From Aquimarina megaterium XH134 (lineage in GTDB: Bacteria; Bacteroidota; Bacteroidia; Flavobacteriales; Flavobacteriaceae), in contig NZ_JACB01000003.1 of NCBI RefSeq assembly GCF_000520975.1, positions 248,001-312,000 on the forward strand: a stretch of 64,000 nt of DNA, read 5' to 3'. The position numbers and the translations under genes were made by a program. Positions 34,298-43,982 of the stretch are shown here, in pieces. Positions within the stretch are counted from its first letter, which is position 1. Each line of letters starts with the position of its first letter. The notes under the pieces are model-generated. The model had not been told where the DNA came from, made no database searches, and saw nothing but the letters and a program-made list of their open reading frames with translations.

Positions 34298-36211
34298 GTG
34301 GGTTTAAAAAATATATACATCGTTTTTGGGGTTTCAGGATGTGGAAAAACGACCTTAGGTAAAGAACTAGCAACAACATTAGGAATTCCTTTTTATGATG
34401 CAGATGATTTTCATCCAGAAGAAAACATAAAAAAAATGTCTGATGGTATTCCTCTAAATGATCATGATAGAGCTCCGTGGTTACAAATCTTGGCAGATCA
34501 TATTGTAGATTGGAGTAATGACAAAGGAGCTGTATTAGCTTGTTCTGCGTTAAAACAAAAATATAGAGATGTATTACAATCTGTTGGTCATAGTTATATA
34601 AACTGGATTTTTTTAGAAGCCTCATACGAATTGATTTTAAATCGTTTAGAGGCAAGGCAGGGGCATTTTTTTAAAAAAGAATTATTAGTATCCCAATTTG
34701 AAACTTTAGAAAGACCCGAACATGGAATTTTTATAGATGCAGAACAAAGTATTATAAATAGTATTACTCAAATAAAATTAGAATTGAATATTTCAAAATC
34801 ACAATTAGGACTTATAGGACTTGGCGTTATGGGGAAAAGCCTTGCTAAAAATATGCTATCCCGAGGCTTTAGTTTATCTGTCTATAATCGACAGGTTGAG
34901 AATAGAGAAGTTGATATCGCCAAACACTTTGTGAATGAGCAATCAAATGATACAAATGTTCTGGGATTTGATGACTTATTATCTTTTGTGAATTCGTTAG
35001 AGCAACCTCGGACAATCATGATCATGGTCAATGCAGGAAAACCTATAGACATGGTTATAGAATCGATATTACCATTGTTATCAAGAGAAGATTGTTTGAT
35101 TGATGGAGGGAATTCTCATTATAAAAAAACTTTGGAAAGAGAACAATTAGTATCCAAATCTGGAATACATTTTCTTGGAACTGGAGTTTCTGGTGGTGAA
35201 GAAGGAGCATTAAAAGGACCATCTATTATGCCAGGAGGGTCGAAAGAAGCATATATGCGTTCGGGAAAATTCTTAGAGGCTATTGCAGCTAGAGATAAAA
35301 ATAATAATCCATGTTGTACTTATATTGGTACTCAGGGATCAGGACACTATGTGAAAATGATTCATAATGGGATAGAATATGCAGAAATGCAATTATTATC
35401 AGAAATATATCATTTTTTGAGATTTTATGGAAACAAAAACCCAAAGCAGATTAGTGATGTTTTTGAATCCTGGAGAATGAATAAAAAAGATAGTTTCCTT
35501 TTAGAAATTACAGTAGATATTCTAAGAAAAATGGAAGGAGAAGAGTTTTTGATTGATAAAATTCTAGATAAAGCGGGACAAAAAGGAACTGGAGGATGGT
35601 CAGCAGTATCAGCCTTAGAAATAGGAATGCCAATATCAACCATTTCAGAAGCTGTAATGGCAAGAAATCTTTCTGGTATGAAATCAGAACGTGTTCATGC
35701 CTCAGAAATTTATAAATTGAAGCCTTCTACAGGTTTTAATGATGAAGAACTATTAGCTACTTTAGAAAAAGCTTTTTACGCCACAAGTATTATCAATCAT
35801 GCAATAGGATTTGACCTTATATCACAGGCATCTCAAGAATACCAATGGAATCTTAATTTATCAGAGATAGCACGAATATGGACCAATGGATGTATTATTC
35901 GTAGTGATATAATGGAGAAAATATCTACTTTATTTAAAGATAGTAATCCAATTTCATTGCTTTTGTTTCCAGAAATTGTAGAGATGATGAAAATTAATAT
36001 CACCAAATTAACAGATACGGTCTCTATGGCAATGAAAGCTGGATATCCTCTGCCAGTAATGTCTGCTGCTACAAACTATTTTTTGATCTATACATCGGCA
36101 CAATCTTCTGCAAATATGATACAGGCACAACGAGATTATTTTGGAGCACATACATACCAACGAGTTGATGCTCCAATTACCGAATATTTTCACACAAACT
36201 GGAAAAGCTAA
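34298..36211 (+). CDS. Fusion of gluconokinase and 6-phosphogluconate dehydrogenase
   Basis: A 637-residue protein. Residues 1 to about 165 are a GntK-type kinase with Walker A G-V-S-G-C-G-K-T-T. Residues about 167-637 are a complete 6-phosphogluconate dehydrogenase: nucleotide fold G-L-I-G-L-G-V-M-G, I-D-G-G-N-S near 268, catalytic lysine and glutamate in H-Y-V-K-M-I-H-N-G-I-E near 350, and the C-terminal substrate tail R-D-Y-F-G-A-H-T-Y ending F-H-T-N-W. It would convert gluconate to 6-phosphogluconate and on to ribulose 5-phosphate plus CO2 in one chain. The start is GTG at 34298. A GntP permease follows after five bases. Confidence 0.94.
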   Translation: MGLKNIYIVFGVSGCGKTTLGKELATTLGIPFYDADDFHPEENIKKMSDGIPLNDHDRAPWLQILADHIVDWSNDKGAVLACSALKQKYRDVLQSVGHSYINWIFLEASYELILNRLEARQGHFFKKELLVSQFETLERPEHGIFIDAEQSIINSITQIKLELNISKSQLGLIGLGVMGKSLAKNMLSRGFSLSVYNRQVENREVDIAKHFVNEQSNDTNVLGFDDLLSFVNSLEQPRTIMIMVNAGKPIDMVIESILPLLSREDCLIDGGNSHYKKTLEREQLVSKSGIHFLGTGVSGGEEGALKGPSIMPGGSKEAYMRSGKFLEAIAARDKNNNPCCTYIGTQGSGHYVKMIHNGIEYAEMQLLSEIYHFLRFYGNKNPKQISDVFESWRMNKKDSFLLEITVDILRKMEGEEFLIDKILDKAGQKGTGGWSAVSALEIGMPISTISEAVMARNLSGMKSERVHASEIYKLKPSTGFNDEELLATLEKAFYATSIINHAIGFDLISQASQEYQWNLNLSEIARIWTNGCIIRSDIMEKISTLFKDSNPISLLLFPEIVEMMKINITKLTDTVSMAMKAGYPLPVMSAATNYFLIYTSAQSSANMIQAQRDYFGAHTYQRVDAPITEYFHTNWKS

Positions 36212-36216
36212 TATAT

Positions 36217-37560
36217 ATGGAATATCAATTACTAATTGCTGTAGGAGTAGGTATTTTTGCTCTACTTTTCATGATTCTAAAATTGAAAATACAGGCTTTT
36301 ATTGCGCTTCTTATTGTATGCATACTTGTCGGCATCATTACTGGGTTGTCACCAGAAATGATTCTTGATAGTATAAAGAATGGAATGGGAGGAACTTTAG
36401 GTTTTGTGGCTACAGTAGTTGGGTTAGGAGCCTTATTTGGAGGATTATTAGAACATTCTGGCGGAGCTCAGGGCTTAGCAAGATATATATTAAAAATCGC
36501 CGGTGAAAAAAATGCATCCTGGGCGATGATGATTACTGGTTTTATTATCGCTATTCCGGTATTTTTTGATGTGGCATTTATCATTTTAGTTCCTGTAGTG
36601 TATGCTATTGCGAGAAATACCAAAAAATCGGTATTATTATATGCGATTCCTTTACTAGCAGGGTTAGCTATTACACATAGTTTTATTCCGCCAACTCCTG
36701 GACCCGTTGCGGTTGCAGATATTCTTGGAGCTAATTTAGGCTGGGTAATTATCTTAGGATTTATTACTGGTATCCCTGCCGCGATCATTAGTGGACCCGT
36801 TTTTGCAAAATATGTTTCTAAGAAAATAAGTGTTTCGATACCAGAACAAGGCGTAAATATCCTAGAAGATAAAGAATACCCTAATCCAATCACTATTATA
36901 GCAATTATAGCATTACCAATTCTTTTAATCGTTTTAAAGACTATTTTTCTTGGAGATTGGATGGGCGAGAATTTTTTGCCAGAATCAGTAACATATAGTA
37001 GTGCATTACTGGGGCATCCATTTACTGCTTTAATTATAGCAAACCTTCTTGCATGGTATATTTTAGGGATTAGAAGAGGAACAGGAAGAGACGAATTACT
37101 AAAATTGTCAATGAAATCTTTTCAACCCGCAGGAGCTATAATATTACTTACTGGGGCAGGAGGTGCTTTTAAACAAATTTTAGTAGACACTAAAGCAGGA
37201 GAAATATTAGCTTCTTCACTACAAGGATCGTTTATACACCCTTTACTATTTGCTTTTATAGTAGCAGCTTTGATACGTATACTTCAAGGGTCAGCCACAA
37301 CAGCAATGATTGCTGCTGCCGGAATAGCATCCCCAATTATTTTAATCGGTGATTTTAGTGCTGCTCAAATTGCACTTTTTGTTATATCAATAGCTTCTGG
37401 AGCGACTATTTTATCGCATGTTAATGATAGCGGATTTTGGTTGGTAGGACAATACCTCGGTTTAACCGAAAAGCAGACATTTCGCTCATGGACAGTAATG
37501 ACCACTTTGATTGCGTGCACAGGCTTAATAATGTCCTTGTTATTATGGTATGTATTCTAG
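36217..37560 (+). CDS. gntP: Gluconate permease, GntP family
   Basis: A 447-residue integral membrane protein with about 12-14 hydrophobic segments. It has the GntP-type motif S-F-I-P-P-T-P-G-P near residue 149 and a second conserved patch G-S-A-T-T-A-M near residue 360. GntP proteins import gluconate or related sugar acids with protons. It begins five bases after the gluconokinase/6PGDH fusion, which fixes the likely substrate as gluconate. It ends the bglX-led operon. Confidence 0.94.
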   Translation: MEYQLLIAVGVGIFALLFMILKLKIQAFIALLIVCILVGIITGLSPEMILDSIKNGMGGTLGFVATVVGLGALFGGLLEHSGGAQGLARYILKIAGEKNASWAMMITGFIIAIPVFFDVAFIILVPVVYAIARNTKKSVLLYAIPLLAGLAITHSFIPPTPGPVAVADILGANLGWVIILGFITGIPAAIISGPVFAKYVSKKISVSIPEQGVNILEDKEYPNPITIIAIIALPILLIVLKTIFLGDWMGENFLPESVTYSSALLGHPFTALIIANLLAWYILGIRRGTGRDELLKLSMKSFQPAGAIILLTGAGGAFKQILVDTKAGEILASSLQGSFIHPLLFAFIVAALIRILQGSATTAMIAAAGIASPIILIGDFSAAQIALFVISIASGATILSHVNDSGFWLVGQYLGLTEKQTFRSWTVMTTLIACTGLIMSLLLWYVF

Positions 37561-37788
37561 TTGTAATAGTTCAAACCTAACTAATTTATTATAAATAAGA
37601 GTGCAATTGATAGTGTTTTCTTAGGTGAAAATACTCCGTTTTCGGTGAGAGTATAAATTGATACAATTTTTAACTTTTAATAAAAAATGAATTTTGATTG
37701 AATTTTTGTAAATAAAACCCAATTTTTTATATGATAATACTACTGTATTTTTGAAGATTAAAAATTACATTTGCTAAAAATTGTATGC

Positions 37789-38853
37789 ATGGCAGGAAAT
37801 ACATTTGGTAACCTATTTAAGGTTACTACTTTTGGAGAATCACACGGAGTAGCAATTGGTGGAGTCATTGATGGCTGCCCAGCTGGTGTAACACTCGACT
37901 TAGACGCTATTCAACAAGAACTTGATCGTCGTAAACCTGGTCAGTCGGCTATTGTTACACAACGTAAAGAACCCGATACTGTCGAGTTTTATTCTGGTAT
38001 TTTTGAAGGTGTTACAACAGGAACTCCAATAGGTTTTGCAATCAAAAATGCAAATCAAAAGTCTAAAGATTATTCTCATATTAAAGATTCTTATCGACCG
38101 TCTCATGCAGATTATACCTATGATCAAAAATATGGCATTAGAGATTATAGAGGAGGAGGACGCTCTTCTGCTCGCGAAACAGCAAGTAGAGTAGTAGCAG
38201 GAGCAATCGCTAAACAAGTATTGTCTGATATAAAATTTCAGGCCTATGTGAGCGGTGTTGGCTCCATCAAATTAGAAAAAAGTCATACAGAACTTGATTT
38301 ATCATTAACCGAAAGTAATATTGTACGCTGCCCGGATCCTAAGATGGCTTCGGAAATGGAGCACTATATCAAACAAATTAGAAAAGAAGGAGATACTGTT
38401 GGCGGAATTGTAAGTTGTGCCATTTCTGGTGTGCCAGTAGGGTTAGGTGAGCCAGCTTTTGATAAGCTGCATGCCGAATTAGGGAAAGCTATGCTATCTA
38501 TTAATGCAGTTAAAGGATTTGAATACGGAAGTGGTTTTGCCGGATCAGAACTAAAAGGAAGTGAGCATAATGATCTTTTTAATACCGATGGGACTACACA
38601 AACGAATTTATCTGGAGGTATACAAGGAGGGATTTCTAATGGGATGGATATCTATTTTAATGTAGCTTTTAAACCTGTAGCTACAATTATGCAGGATCAG
38701 GAAACTATCGATAAAGAAGGTAATATTGTTACTATGCAAGGAAAAGGGAGACATGACCCTTGTGTAGTCCCAAGAGCAGTACCTATTGTAGAGGCTATGG
38801 CTGCTTTGGTACTTGTCGATTATTGGTTAATGAATAGAACAATTAAGAAATAA
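37789..38853 (+). CDS. aroC: Chorismate synthase
   Basis: A 354-residue FMN-dependent enzyme that makes chorismate from 5-enolpyruvylshikimate 3-phosphate. Family signatures are clear: G-E-S-H-G near residue 17, R-R-K-P-G-Q-S near residue 45, [11 protein letters not shown] near residue 120 and G-R-H-D-P-C near residue 320. The ATG at 37789 is chosen because the family starts M-A-G-N-T-F-G; the frame extends back to a TTG at 37771 without similarity. A TATTTTTG element at 37746-37753 could be its -7 promoter box. Confidence 0.97.
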   Translation: MAGNTFGNLFKVTTFGESHGVAIGGVIDGCPAGVTLDLDAIQQELDRRKPGQSAIVTQRKEPDTVEFYSGIFEGVTTGTPIGFAIKNANQKSKDYSHIKDSYRPSHADYTYDQKYGIRDYRGGGRSSARETASRVVAGAIAKQVLSDIKFQAYVSGVGSIKLEKSHTELDLSLTESNIVRCPDPKMASEMEHYIKQIRKEGDTVGGIVSCAISGVPVGLGEPAFDKLHAELGKAMLSINAVKGFEYGSGFAGSELKGSEHNDLFNTDGTTQTNLSGGIQGGISNGMDIYFNVAFKPVATIMQDQETIDKEGNIVTMQGKGRHDPCVVPRAVPIVEAMAALVLVDYWLMNRTIKK

Positions 38854-39031
38854 ATTAATATAGAGTAGTGTAGTTTTAATGTGTGGTACAAATTAGAATT
38901 ACTAACCTGTAAAACACTTATATATTAAAAAAAACAGGTCTTTTATTTCGTATTTCACAATTTCTATCCCCTTTTATTATTTTAAATTTATATATTGGAC
39001 GCTGTTTTGGCTTAAAAATTAAATTCTTCAC

Positions 39032-40354
39032 ATGAAAAAAATCGCACTGCATTGGAAAATTATGATCGGAATGATATTAGGTATATTATTCGGGTTTTTA
39101 ATGACAACATTTTCATGGGGAAAGGAATTTACAGGAGATTGGATAGCACCTTTGGGAACCATATTTGTAAATCTACTGAAACTAATTGCAGTTCCGTTAA
39201 TTTTAGCCTCTTTGATCAAAGGAATCTCTGATCTAAAAGATATTTCTAAATTTAAACTGATAGGAGGAAGAACTATCGTTATTTATATCTTAACTACGGT
39301 TATTGCAATAGCCATTGGTTTATTATTAGTAAATACTTTTAAACCAGGAAATGGGATTACTCCCGAAACTATAGAGAAACTAACTACAGAATATGCTGGT
39401 AACGCTAAAATATCAGAACGTATAGCTGAAGCAAGTAGACAAAAAGAAAGTGGTCCTTTGCAATTTATTGTTGATATGGTTCCTCAAAATGCTTTTAAAG
39501 CAATGAGTGATAACAAGATGATGTTGCAGGTGATATTCTTTGCAATTTTTCTTGGTATCAGTATGTTATTGATAAAACCTACACAGTCAGAACCTCTTAA
39601 AAAATTCTTTGATAGCTTAAATGATGTAGTGTTAAAGATGGTTGATTTGATTATGCTTACTGCACCATATGCTGTTTTTGCATTATTAGCTAATGTAGTG
39701 GTTACTTCTGATGATCCTGATATATTGTTAGCTTTATTAAAATATGCTGGTGTTGTAATATTCGGACTAGCGTTAATGATTGTGTTCTATTGTACATTGG
39801 TTGCTGTTATTACCAAGAAATCTCCATTATGGTTTTTAAAAGAAATCAGTCCTGCACAACTATTAGCGTTTTCAACAAGTTCTAGTGCAGCTACGCTTCC
39901 TGTTACTATGGAAAGAGTAGAAGAGCATATTGGTGTGGATAAAGAAGTATCTAGTTTCGTATTACCAGTTGGTGCCACGATCAATATGGATGGTACTAGT
40001 TTATATCAGGCAGTAGCTTCAGTATTTATTATGCAAGTGCTTTGGCCAGAAGGATTAACTTTTAGTAATCAAATTACTATTGTACTAACTGCTTTATTGG
40101 CTTCAATAGGATCGGCAGCTGTTCCCGGAGCAGGAATGGTGATGTTAGTTATTGTATTAGAAGCAATTGGTTTCCCTTCGGATAAATTACCAATAGGTTT
40201 GGCACTAATCTTTGCAGTAGACAGGCCTTTAGACATGTTAAGAACAACGGTTAATGTTACTGGAGATGCTACGGTATCTATGATTGTAGCAAAGTCAGTT
40301 GGAAAATTAGGAGAACCCAATGTAAAAGAATGGGACGATGATTATCAAGGGTAG
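39032..40354 (+). CDS. Dicarboxylate/amino acid:cation symporter (DAACS family)
   Basis: A 440-residue membrane transporter. It has the DAACS hallmarks: serine-rich re-entrant loop F-S-T-S-S-S-A-A-T-L-P near residue 286, N-M-D-G-T-S-L-Y near residue 321, and the D-R-x-L-D-M-x-R-T-x-x-N-V-x-G-D region near residue 395-410. Such proteins import glutamate, aspartate or C4-dicarboxylates with Na+ or H+. The 178 bases before it contain a weak 6-bp hairpin (38905-38910/38934-38939) that may end aroC transcription. It converges with the LysR gene 29 bases away. Confidence 0.94.
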   Translation: MKKIALHWKIMIGMILGILFGFLMTTFSWGKEFTGDWIAPLGTIFVNLLKLIAVPLILASLIKGISDLKDISKFKLIGGRTIVIYILTTVIAIAIGLLLVNTFKPGNGITPETIEKLTTEYAGNAKISERIAEASRQKESGPLQFIVDMVPQNAFKAMSDNKMMLQVIFFAIFLGISMLLIKPTQSEPLKKFFDSLNDVVLKMVDLIMLTAPYAVFALLANVVVTSDDPDILLALLKYAGVVIFGLALMIVFYCTLVAVITKKSPLWFLKEISPAQLLAFSTSSSAATLPVTMERVEEHIGVDKEVSSFVLPVGATINMDGTSLYQAVASVFIMQVLWPEGLTFSNQITIVLTALLASIGSAAVPGAGMVMLVIVLEAIGFPSDKLPIGLALIFAVDRPLDMLRTTVNVTGDATVSMIVAKSVGKLGEPNVKEWDDDYQG

Positions 40355-40383
40355 ATTAGACTAAACCTAATCAATTATTTTAT

Positions 40384-41265
40384 TTAACTAACAGCCCAGT
40401 TTTTAAGTAATTCAAATAATAGTGGGTATTCTGTCTCTCTTTCGGGATTCCACATCATAGTTAGTTGTGCCTTCTGTTTTATATCTTTTAATTCAATAAT
40501 TTTTATAGGAAATTCATGCCCCTGTAATGAAGATACAGGCTCGAAAGAAATTCCCAATCCAGCTTCGACTAGCCTGAAACTAGTACTTGCAGAATCTGTT
40601 TCATGAACAATTTTTGGAGCAAACCCGGCATCAATACAGATAGACTCTAGAATATGCACATAATTTGGACCATCCGCTACAGATGGAAATATAAATTCCT
40701 CATTAGAAAAAATAGAAAAATCGGTATAATTATGTTCATCAACAGGGTGATCTTCGGGGAGTAGTATTAAAAAATTATCAATACGAAGCACTTTACTTTT
40801 CAAATTAAAAGGAACCATCGGGTTTGTAGCAAAACCAATATCTAATTCGTTTTGTTGTAATGCCAAATATTGATCACGGTTATTCATTTCTTTTAAAACT
40901 GCTTTTATACCAGGTATTTGATAATTAATTGTCTTTAAAATCTCGGGTAGGATGGTTTGCATTATAGAATGTGTAAACCCTATATTAATTTCTCCGGCAT
41001 GTCCATTATGAATATTAATAGTTTGCTTTTTTAATCTTTCTAATTGAGCAAGTTGTTTTTTTACTTCTTTTACAAAATGTTGCCCAGCAGGAGTAAGTTT
41101 TACGTTACGTTTATCTCTTATGAATAAAATAGCTCCAATCTGTTCTTCTAACTGCTTAATTTGCCTGCTTAAAGCCGGTTGAACAATGTTTAGTTCTTCT
41201 GCTGCTCTTGTAAAATTTAATTTCTCTGATAATACAACTACACTTTTTATTTGCTGAAGAGTCAT
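40384..41265 (-). CDS. LysR-family transcription regulator
   Basis: A 293-residue regulator. The N-terminal helix-turn-helix is typical (L-N-F-T-R-A-A-E-E-L-N-I-V-Q-P-A-L-S-R-Q-I-K-Q-L-E near residues 16-40), followed by a two-lobed effector domain from about residue 90. It lies between the symporter and the divergent PLP decarboxylase. LysR proteins commonly regulate the divergent gene, so the decarboxylase is the expected target. A -7 element TAATTTTG lies at 41291-41298 on the minus strand, 26 bases before its ATG. Confidence 0.93.
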   Translation of the reverse strand: MTLQQIKSVVVLSEKLNFTRAAEELNIVQPALSRQIKQLEEQIGAILFIRDKRNVKLTPAGQHFVKEVKKQLAQLERLKKQTINIHNGHAGEINIGFTHSIMQTILPEILKTINYQIPGIKAVLKEMNNRDQYLALQQNELDIGFATNPMVPFNLKSKVLRIDNFLILLPEDHPVDEHNYTDFSIFSNEEFIFPSVADGPNYVHILESICIDAGFAPKIVHETDSASTSFRLVEAGLGISFEPVSSLQGHEFPIKIIELKDIKQKAQLTMMWNPERETEYPLLFELLKNWAVS

Positions 41266-41326
41266 TTATTACTTTTTGTTATTAGTTTATCAAAATTAAG
41301 TATTTTTTATTATAAATATAGATAAC

Positions 41327-41334
41327 TAATTTTG
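41327..41334 (+). promoter_or_regulatory. Candidate -7 element before the PLP decarboxylase
   Basis: TAATTTTG on the plus strand, facing the decarboxylase. If used, it gives a leader of about 185 bases that contains the long inverted repeat at 41394-41462. No TTG at the ideal spacing. Confidence 0.4.
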
Positions 41335-41393
41335 GAGTGTTTAAATGTTTGTTTAATCCATTGCGCATATTGGAGAATTACTGATCAGAACTT

Positions 41394-41467
41394 GTCAGCC
41401 TGCTATTCTGGTAGATTGTCTTAATATAGTTGATACTTTAATTGCTTGTTTTACAGGCTGACTTTTT
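41394..41467 (+). repeat. Inverted repeat GTCAGCCTG ... CAGGCTGAC followed by T5
   Basis: Perfect 9-base arms at 41394-41402 and 41454-41462 enclose 51 bases, and five T follow immediately. It ends about 60 bases before the decarboxylase ATG. It could fold into a leader terminator, a binding site for the LysR protein, or a cis-acting RNA. Confidence 0.5.
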
Positions 41468-41524
41468 CTGAATTGTTAATTTTTTTTATATGTGCTATTA
41501 AAAGACCTAATTCTAATACGAAAC

Positions 41525-42967
41525 ATGCAGAATACAATACCAAAAACAGATATATTAGAAAAAGCTTACGATCCTTCAGATTTCAGAAAGATGGGGCATC
41601 AAGTTATTGATTTACTAGCAGATCACTTAGAAAAGGTTCAGACCGATCGAGAACACCCTGTACTACCTTTTCGCAATCCAGAAGAGGAACTATCCTACTG
41701 GAAACAAGATTTTGCATCAGATTCGGGAATACTAGATGTATTTAAAAACATTTTAGATCACTCGGTTCAGGTACATCACCCAAGATATATTGGTCATCAA
41801 GTTGCAGTTCCTGCATTGGTTTCAACTTTGGCAGGACTGATGTCTGATTTATTAAGTAATGGTACTGGTGTATATGAAATGGGAATGGCGGCTAATGCAA
41901 TTGAAAAGATCGTTACTGATTTTGTAGCGCAAAGAATTGGATATACTGCAGAAACTTCTGGTTTTCTTACTTCTGGAGGTACTTTGGCTAATCTTACTGC
42001 ACTATTAGCAGCACGTAAAGCTAAAGCTCCATCTGCTGTTTGGGAACAGGGGCATCAAGAAAAATTGGCGGTTATGGTTTCTGAAGAAGCACATTATTGT
42101 ATTGATAGAGCAGCCAGAATTCTTGGTTTAGGAAGTGAAGGAATTATTAAAGTACCAGTAGATATAGATTTTAAAATAGATACAAGTGTGTTAGATACGT
42201 ATTTGGATAAAGCTAAATCTGATGGGTTTCATGTGATTGCACTTATCGGTTGTGCATGTTCTACAGCCACAGGATCATATGATGATTTAGAAGCATTAGC
42301 TGATTTTGCAGAACTAAATAACTTGTGGTTTCACATTGATGGAGCACATGGTGGAGGAGTGGTATTCTCAAAAAAATATCAACATCTAACCAATGGAATA
42401 TCTCGTGCTGATTCTGTAGTTATAGATTTTCATAAAATGTTAATGACTCCAGCTTTAAACACAGCGTTAATTTTTAAGAAAGGAGAAAATGCATATCAGA
42501 CATTTGCTCAAAAAGCTCAATATCTTTGGGATTCTCAGCATACCAAAGAATGGTACAATTCGGGGAAACGAACATTTGAATGTACAAAATTAATGATGTC
42601 TATTAAGGTATATACCATCCTTAAGACATATGGAGAAGAAATATTCGAGAAGAATATTGATAAACTTTATGATCTGGGTTCGGTCTTTGCAAAAATGGTA
42701 AGAGAGCGATCTTCTTTCGAGTTAGCCCTAGAGCCTGAAGCAAATATTATTAATTTCAGATATATCAAAACCGATAATAAAGATCTTAATGCTCTTAATA
42801 ATGCAATTCGCCAATGGTTAGTGAAATCTGGTAAATTTTATATTGTTCAAACAACAATAGGTGAGCATCGTTATTTAAGAACTACAATTATGAATCCATT
42901 AACTCAGAAAGATGACTTGGTAGCTCTTTTGGACGAAATTGAACACATTGCAGAAACTTTGATTTAG
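41525..42967 (+). CDS. PLP-dependent group II amino-acid decarboxylase
   Basis: A 480-residue type-I-fold PLP enzyme. It has T-S-G-G-T-L-A-N-L near residue 145, H-I-D-G-A-H-G-G near residue 270 and the PLP lysine in D-F-H-K-M near residue 303. The closest family groups are glutamate, 2,4-diaminobutyrate and aromatic amino-acid decarboxylases; I cannot choose between them. The start ATG 41525 is preferred to a GTG at 41492. It diverges from the LysR gene, and with the nearby acidic amino-acid symporter an acidic substrate is plausible but unproven. Confidence 0.9.
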   Translation: MQNTIPKTDILEKAYDPSDFRKMGHQVIDLLADHLEKVQTDREHPVLPFRNPEEELSYWKQDFASDSGILDVFKNILDHSVQVHHPRYIGHQVAVPALVSTLAGLMSDLLSNGTGVYEMGMAANAIEKIVTDFVAQRIGYTAETSGFLTSGGTLANLTALLAARKAKAPSAVWEQGHQEKLAVMVSEEAHYCIDRAARILGLGSEGIIKVPVDIDFKIDTSVLDTYLDKAKSDGFHVIALIGCACSTATGSYDDLEALADFAELNNLWFHIDGAHGGGVVFSKKYQHLTNGISRADSVVIDFHKMLMTPALNTALIFKKGENAYQTFAQKAQYLWDSQHTKEWYNSGKRTFECTKLMMSIKVYTILKTYGEEIFEKNIDKLYDLGSVFAKMVRERSSFELALEPEANIINFRYIKTDNKDLNALNNAIRQWLVKSGKFYIVQTTIGEHRYLRTTIMNPLTQKDDLVALLDEIEHIAETLI

Positions 42968-43083
42968 TTAGGGTTCTGATAAAATGATATGGTTGTATAT
43001 TTTGATATTTAACATTTGTTAACGCAACGTATACTAAATGTAATTCATCTACTGTTATATAGTAGTAACCAAAAATAATAGAG

Positions 43084-43497
43084 ATGAAACATTTTATTTA
43101 TGTAGTATCCTTATTTGTCATAATAGGTTGTAGTGGAGATGATGATGATAACCCAGTTAATCCGCCTTCTAATCCATCTGGTTTAACAGGGATTTGGCAT
43201 TTAGTAAATGTTACAGGAGGATTTTCAGGTATAAATGATGATTTTGAAAAAGGAGTCATAGTTTGGGACTTTGATGATACTAAAGAAAGAGTAGAAGTAA
43301 CTAATAATAACGCAGCTAATTCTTCTACCGAGGATTTATTTCCAACAGGAATTTATACTTTTTCTATTGTTACCATAAATGGAAATAAAGAACTGATCGT
43401 TAACGAAAGAAACTTAGGTAATTTTGAAATTACAACTAATGAATTTATAGTTGACGAGCAGTTTAAAGATGGTTTTCGTTATACATTTCAACGTTAA
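43084..43497 (+). CDS. Lipocalin-like lipoprotein
   Basis: A 137-residue lipoprotein (lipobox V-I-I-G-C, Cys16) with an acidic/Pro-rich linker and then a small beta-rich domain. That domain starts L-T-G-I-W-H-L-V-N-V-T-G-G, the pattern of Bacteroidota lipocalin-like domains, and ends F-R-Y-T-F-Q-R. Function unknown. It is a single gene with its own promoter region after the decarboxylase. Confidence 0.8.
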   Translation: MKHFIYVVSLFVIIGCSGDDDDNPVNPPSNPSGLTGIWHLVNVTGGFSGINDDFEKGVIVWDFDDTKERVEVTNNNAANSSTEDLFPTGIYTFSIVTINGNKELIVNERNLGNFEITTNEFIVDEQFKDGFRYTFQR

Positions 43498-43676
43498 AGA
43501 TTAATTTGCTTGTTTTTTTGGGTATTTAACCTGGTAAAAGAATTGTTTTTCTGCTTTTTAGTTAGAAGAAATATTTAGTTTCCAGATCATAATACCGGTT
43601 TTTGATATTATACTTTTTGTTTCTCTTTTGATTTAGATAATGCTTCTTTTTAAAGTTGTTCGTTTATATTTTTAGC

Positions 43677-43692
43677 AGGGGAAAAACCCCCT
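43677..43692. repeat. GGGG-AAAAA-CCCC hairpin in a gene-free stretch
   Basis: AGGGG at 43677-43681 pairs with CCCCT around an A-rich loop, about 80 bases before the small ORF at 43772. The whole stretch 43498-43771 (274 bases) otherwise holds no recognised element. It may be a leader hairpin or an operator. Confidence 0.4.
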
Positions 43693-43771
43693 AAGCATTC
43701 TTAGTTAAAATCCCCTTACGCTGTATCGTTCTTATCTATACATTTGAAGTATCACATAAACACTCATAAAG

Positions 43772-43957
43772 ATGAAACGGCTTTTACTACCCATAGTGCT
43801 TATTACCTTCGCTGTAATATGTCTTAGTATTGTACATATTGATAATATTAATAAGTTAGATGCTCAATCAAATGAGCTTAGAAAAAAATATCAAACTGAA
43901 CATACGGTAAAACATAGAACAAATGATTCTTCGGTTATTATACCGGAGACTAAATGA
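43772..43957 (+). CDS. Small single-pass membrane protein, hypothetical
   Basis: A 61-residue frame with a hydrophobic segment at residues 4-22 (L-L-L-P-I-V-L-I-T-F-A-V-I-C-L-S-I-V) followed by a charged, possibly helical tail. It starts with an ATG preceded by an A-rich stretch. Its size and composition are compatible with a real membrane microprotein, but no homologue is recognised. Support is composition and an empty surrounding only. Confidence 0.5.
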   Translation: MKRLLLPIVLITFAVICLSIVHIDNINKLDAQSNELRKKYQTEHTVKHRTNDSSVIIPETK

Positions 43958-43982
43958 AGGAATGTAGATAATGATTCAATTA

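Noticed and set aside
34287..34655. 122-residue minus-strand frame opposite the gluconokinase domain
   Set aside because: Opposite a kinase with an intact Walker A motif; no signal or motif of its own.
36468..36893. 141-residue minus-strand frame inside gntP
   Set aside because: Shadow of the strongly conserved GntP membrane segments on the other strand; no independent evidence.
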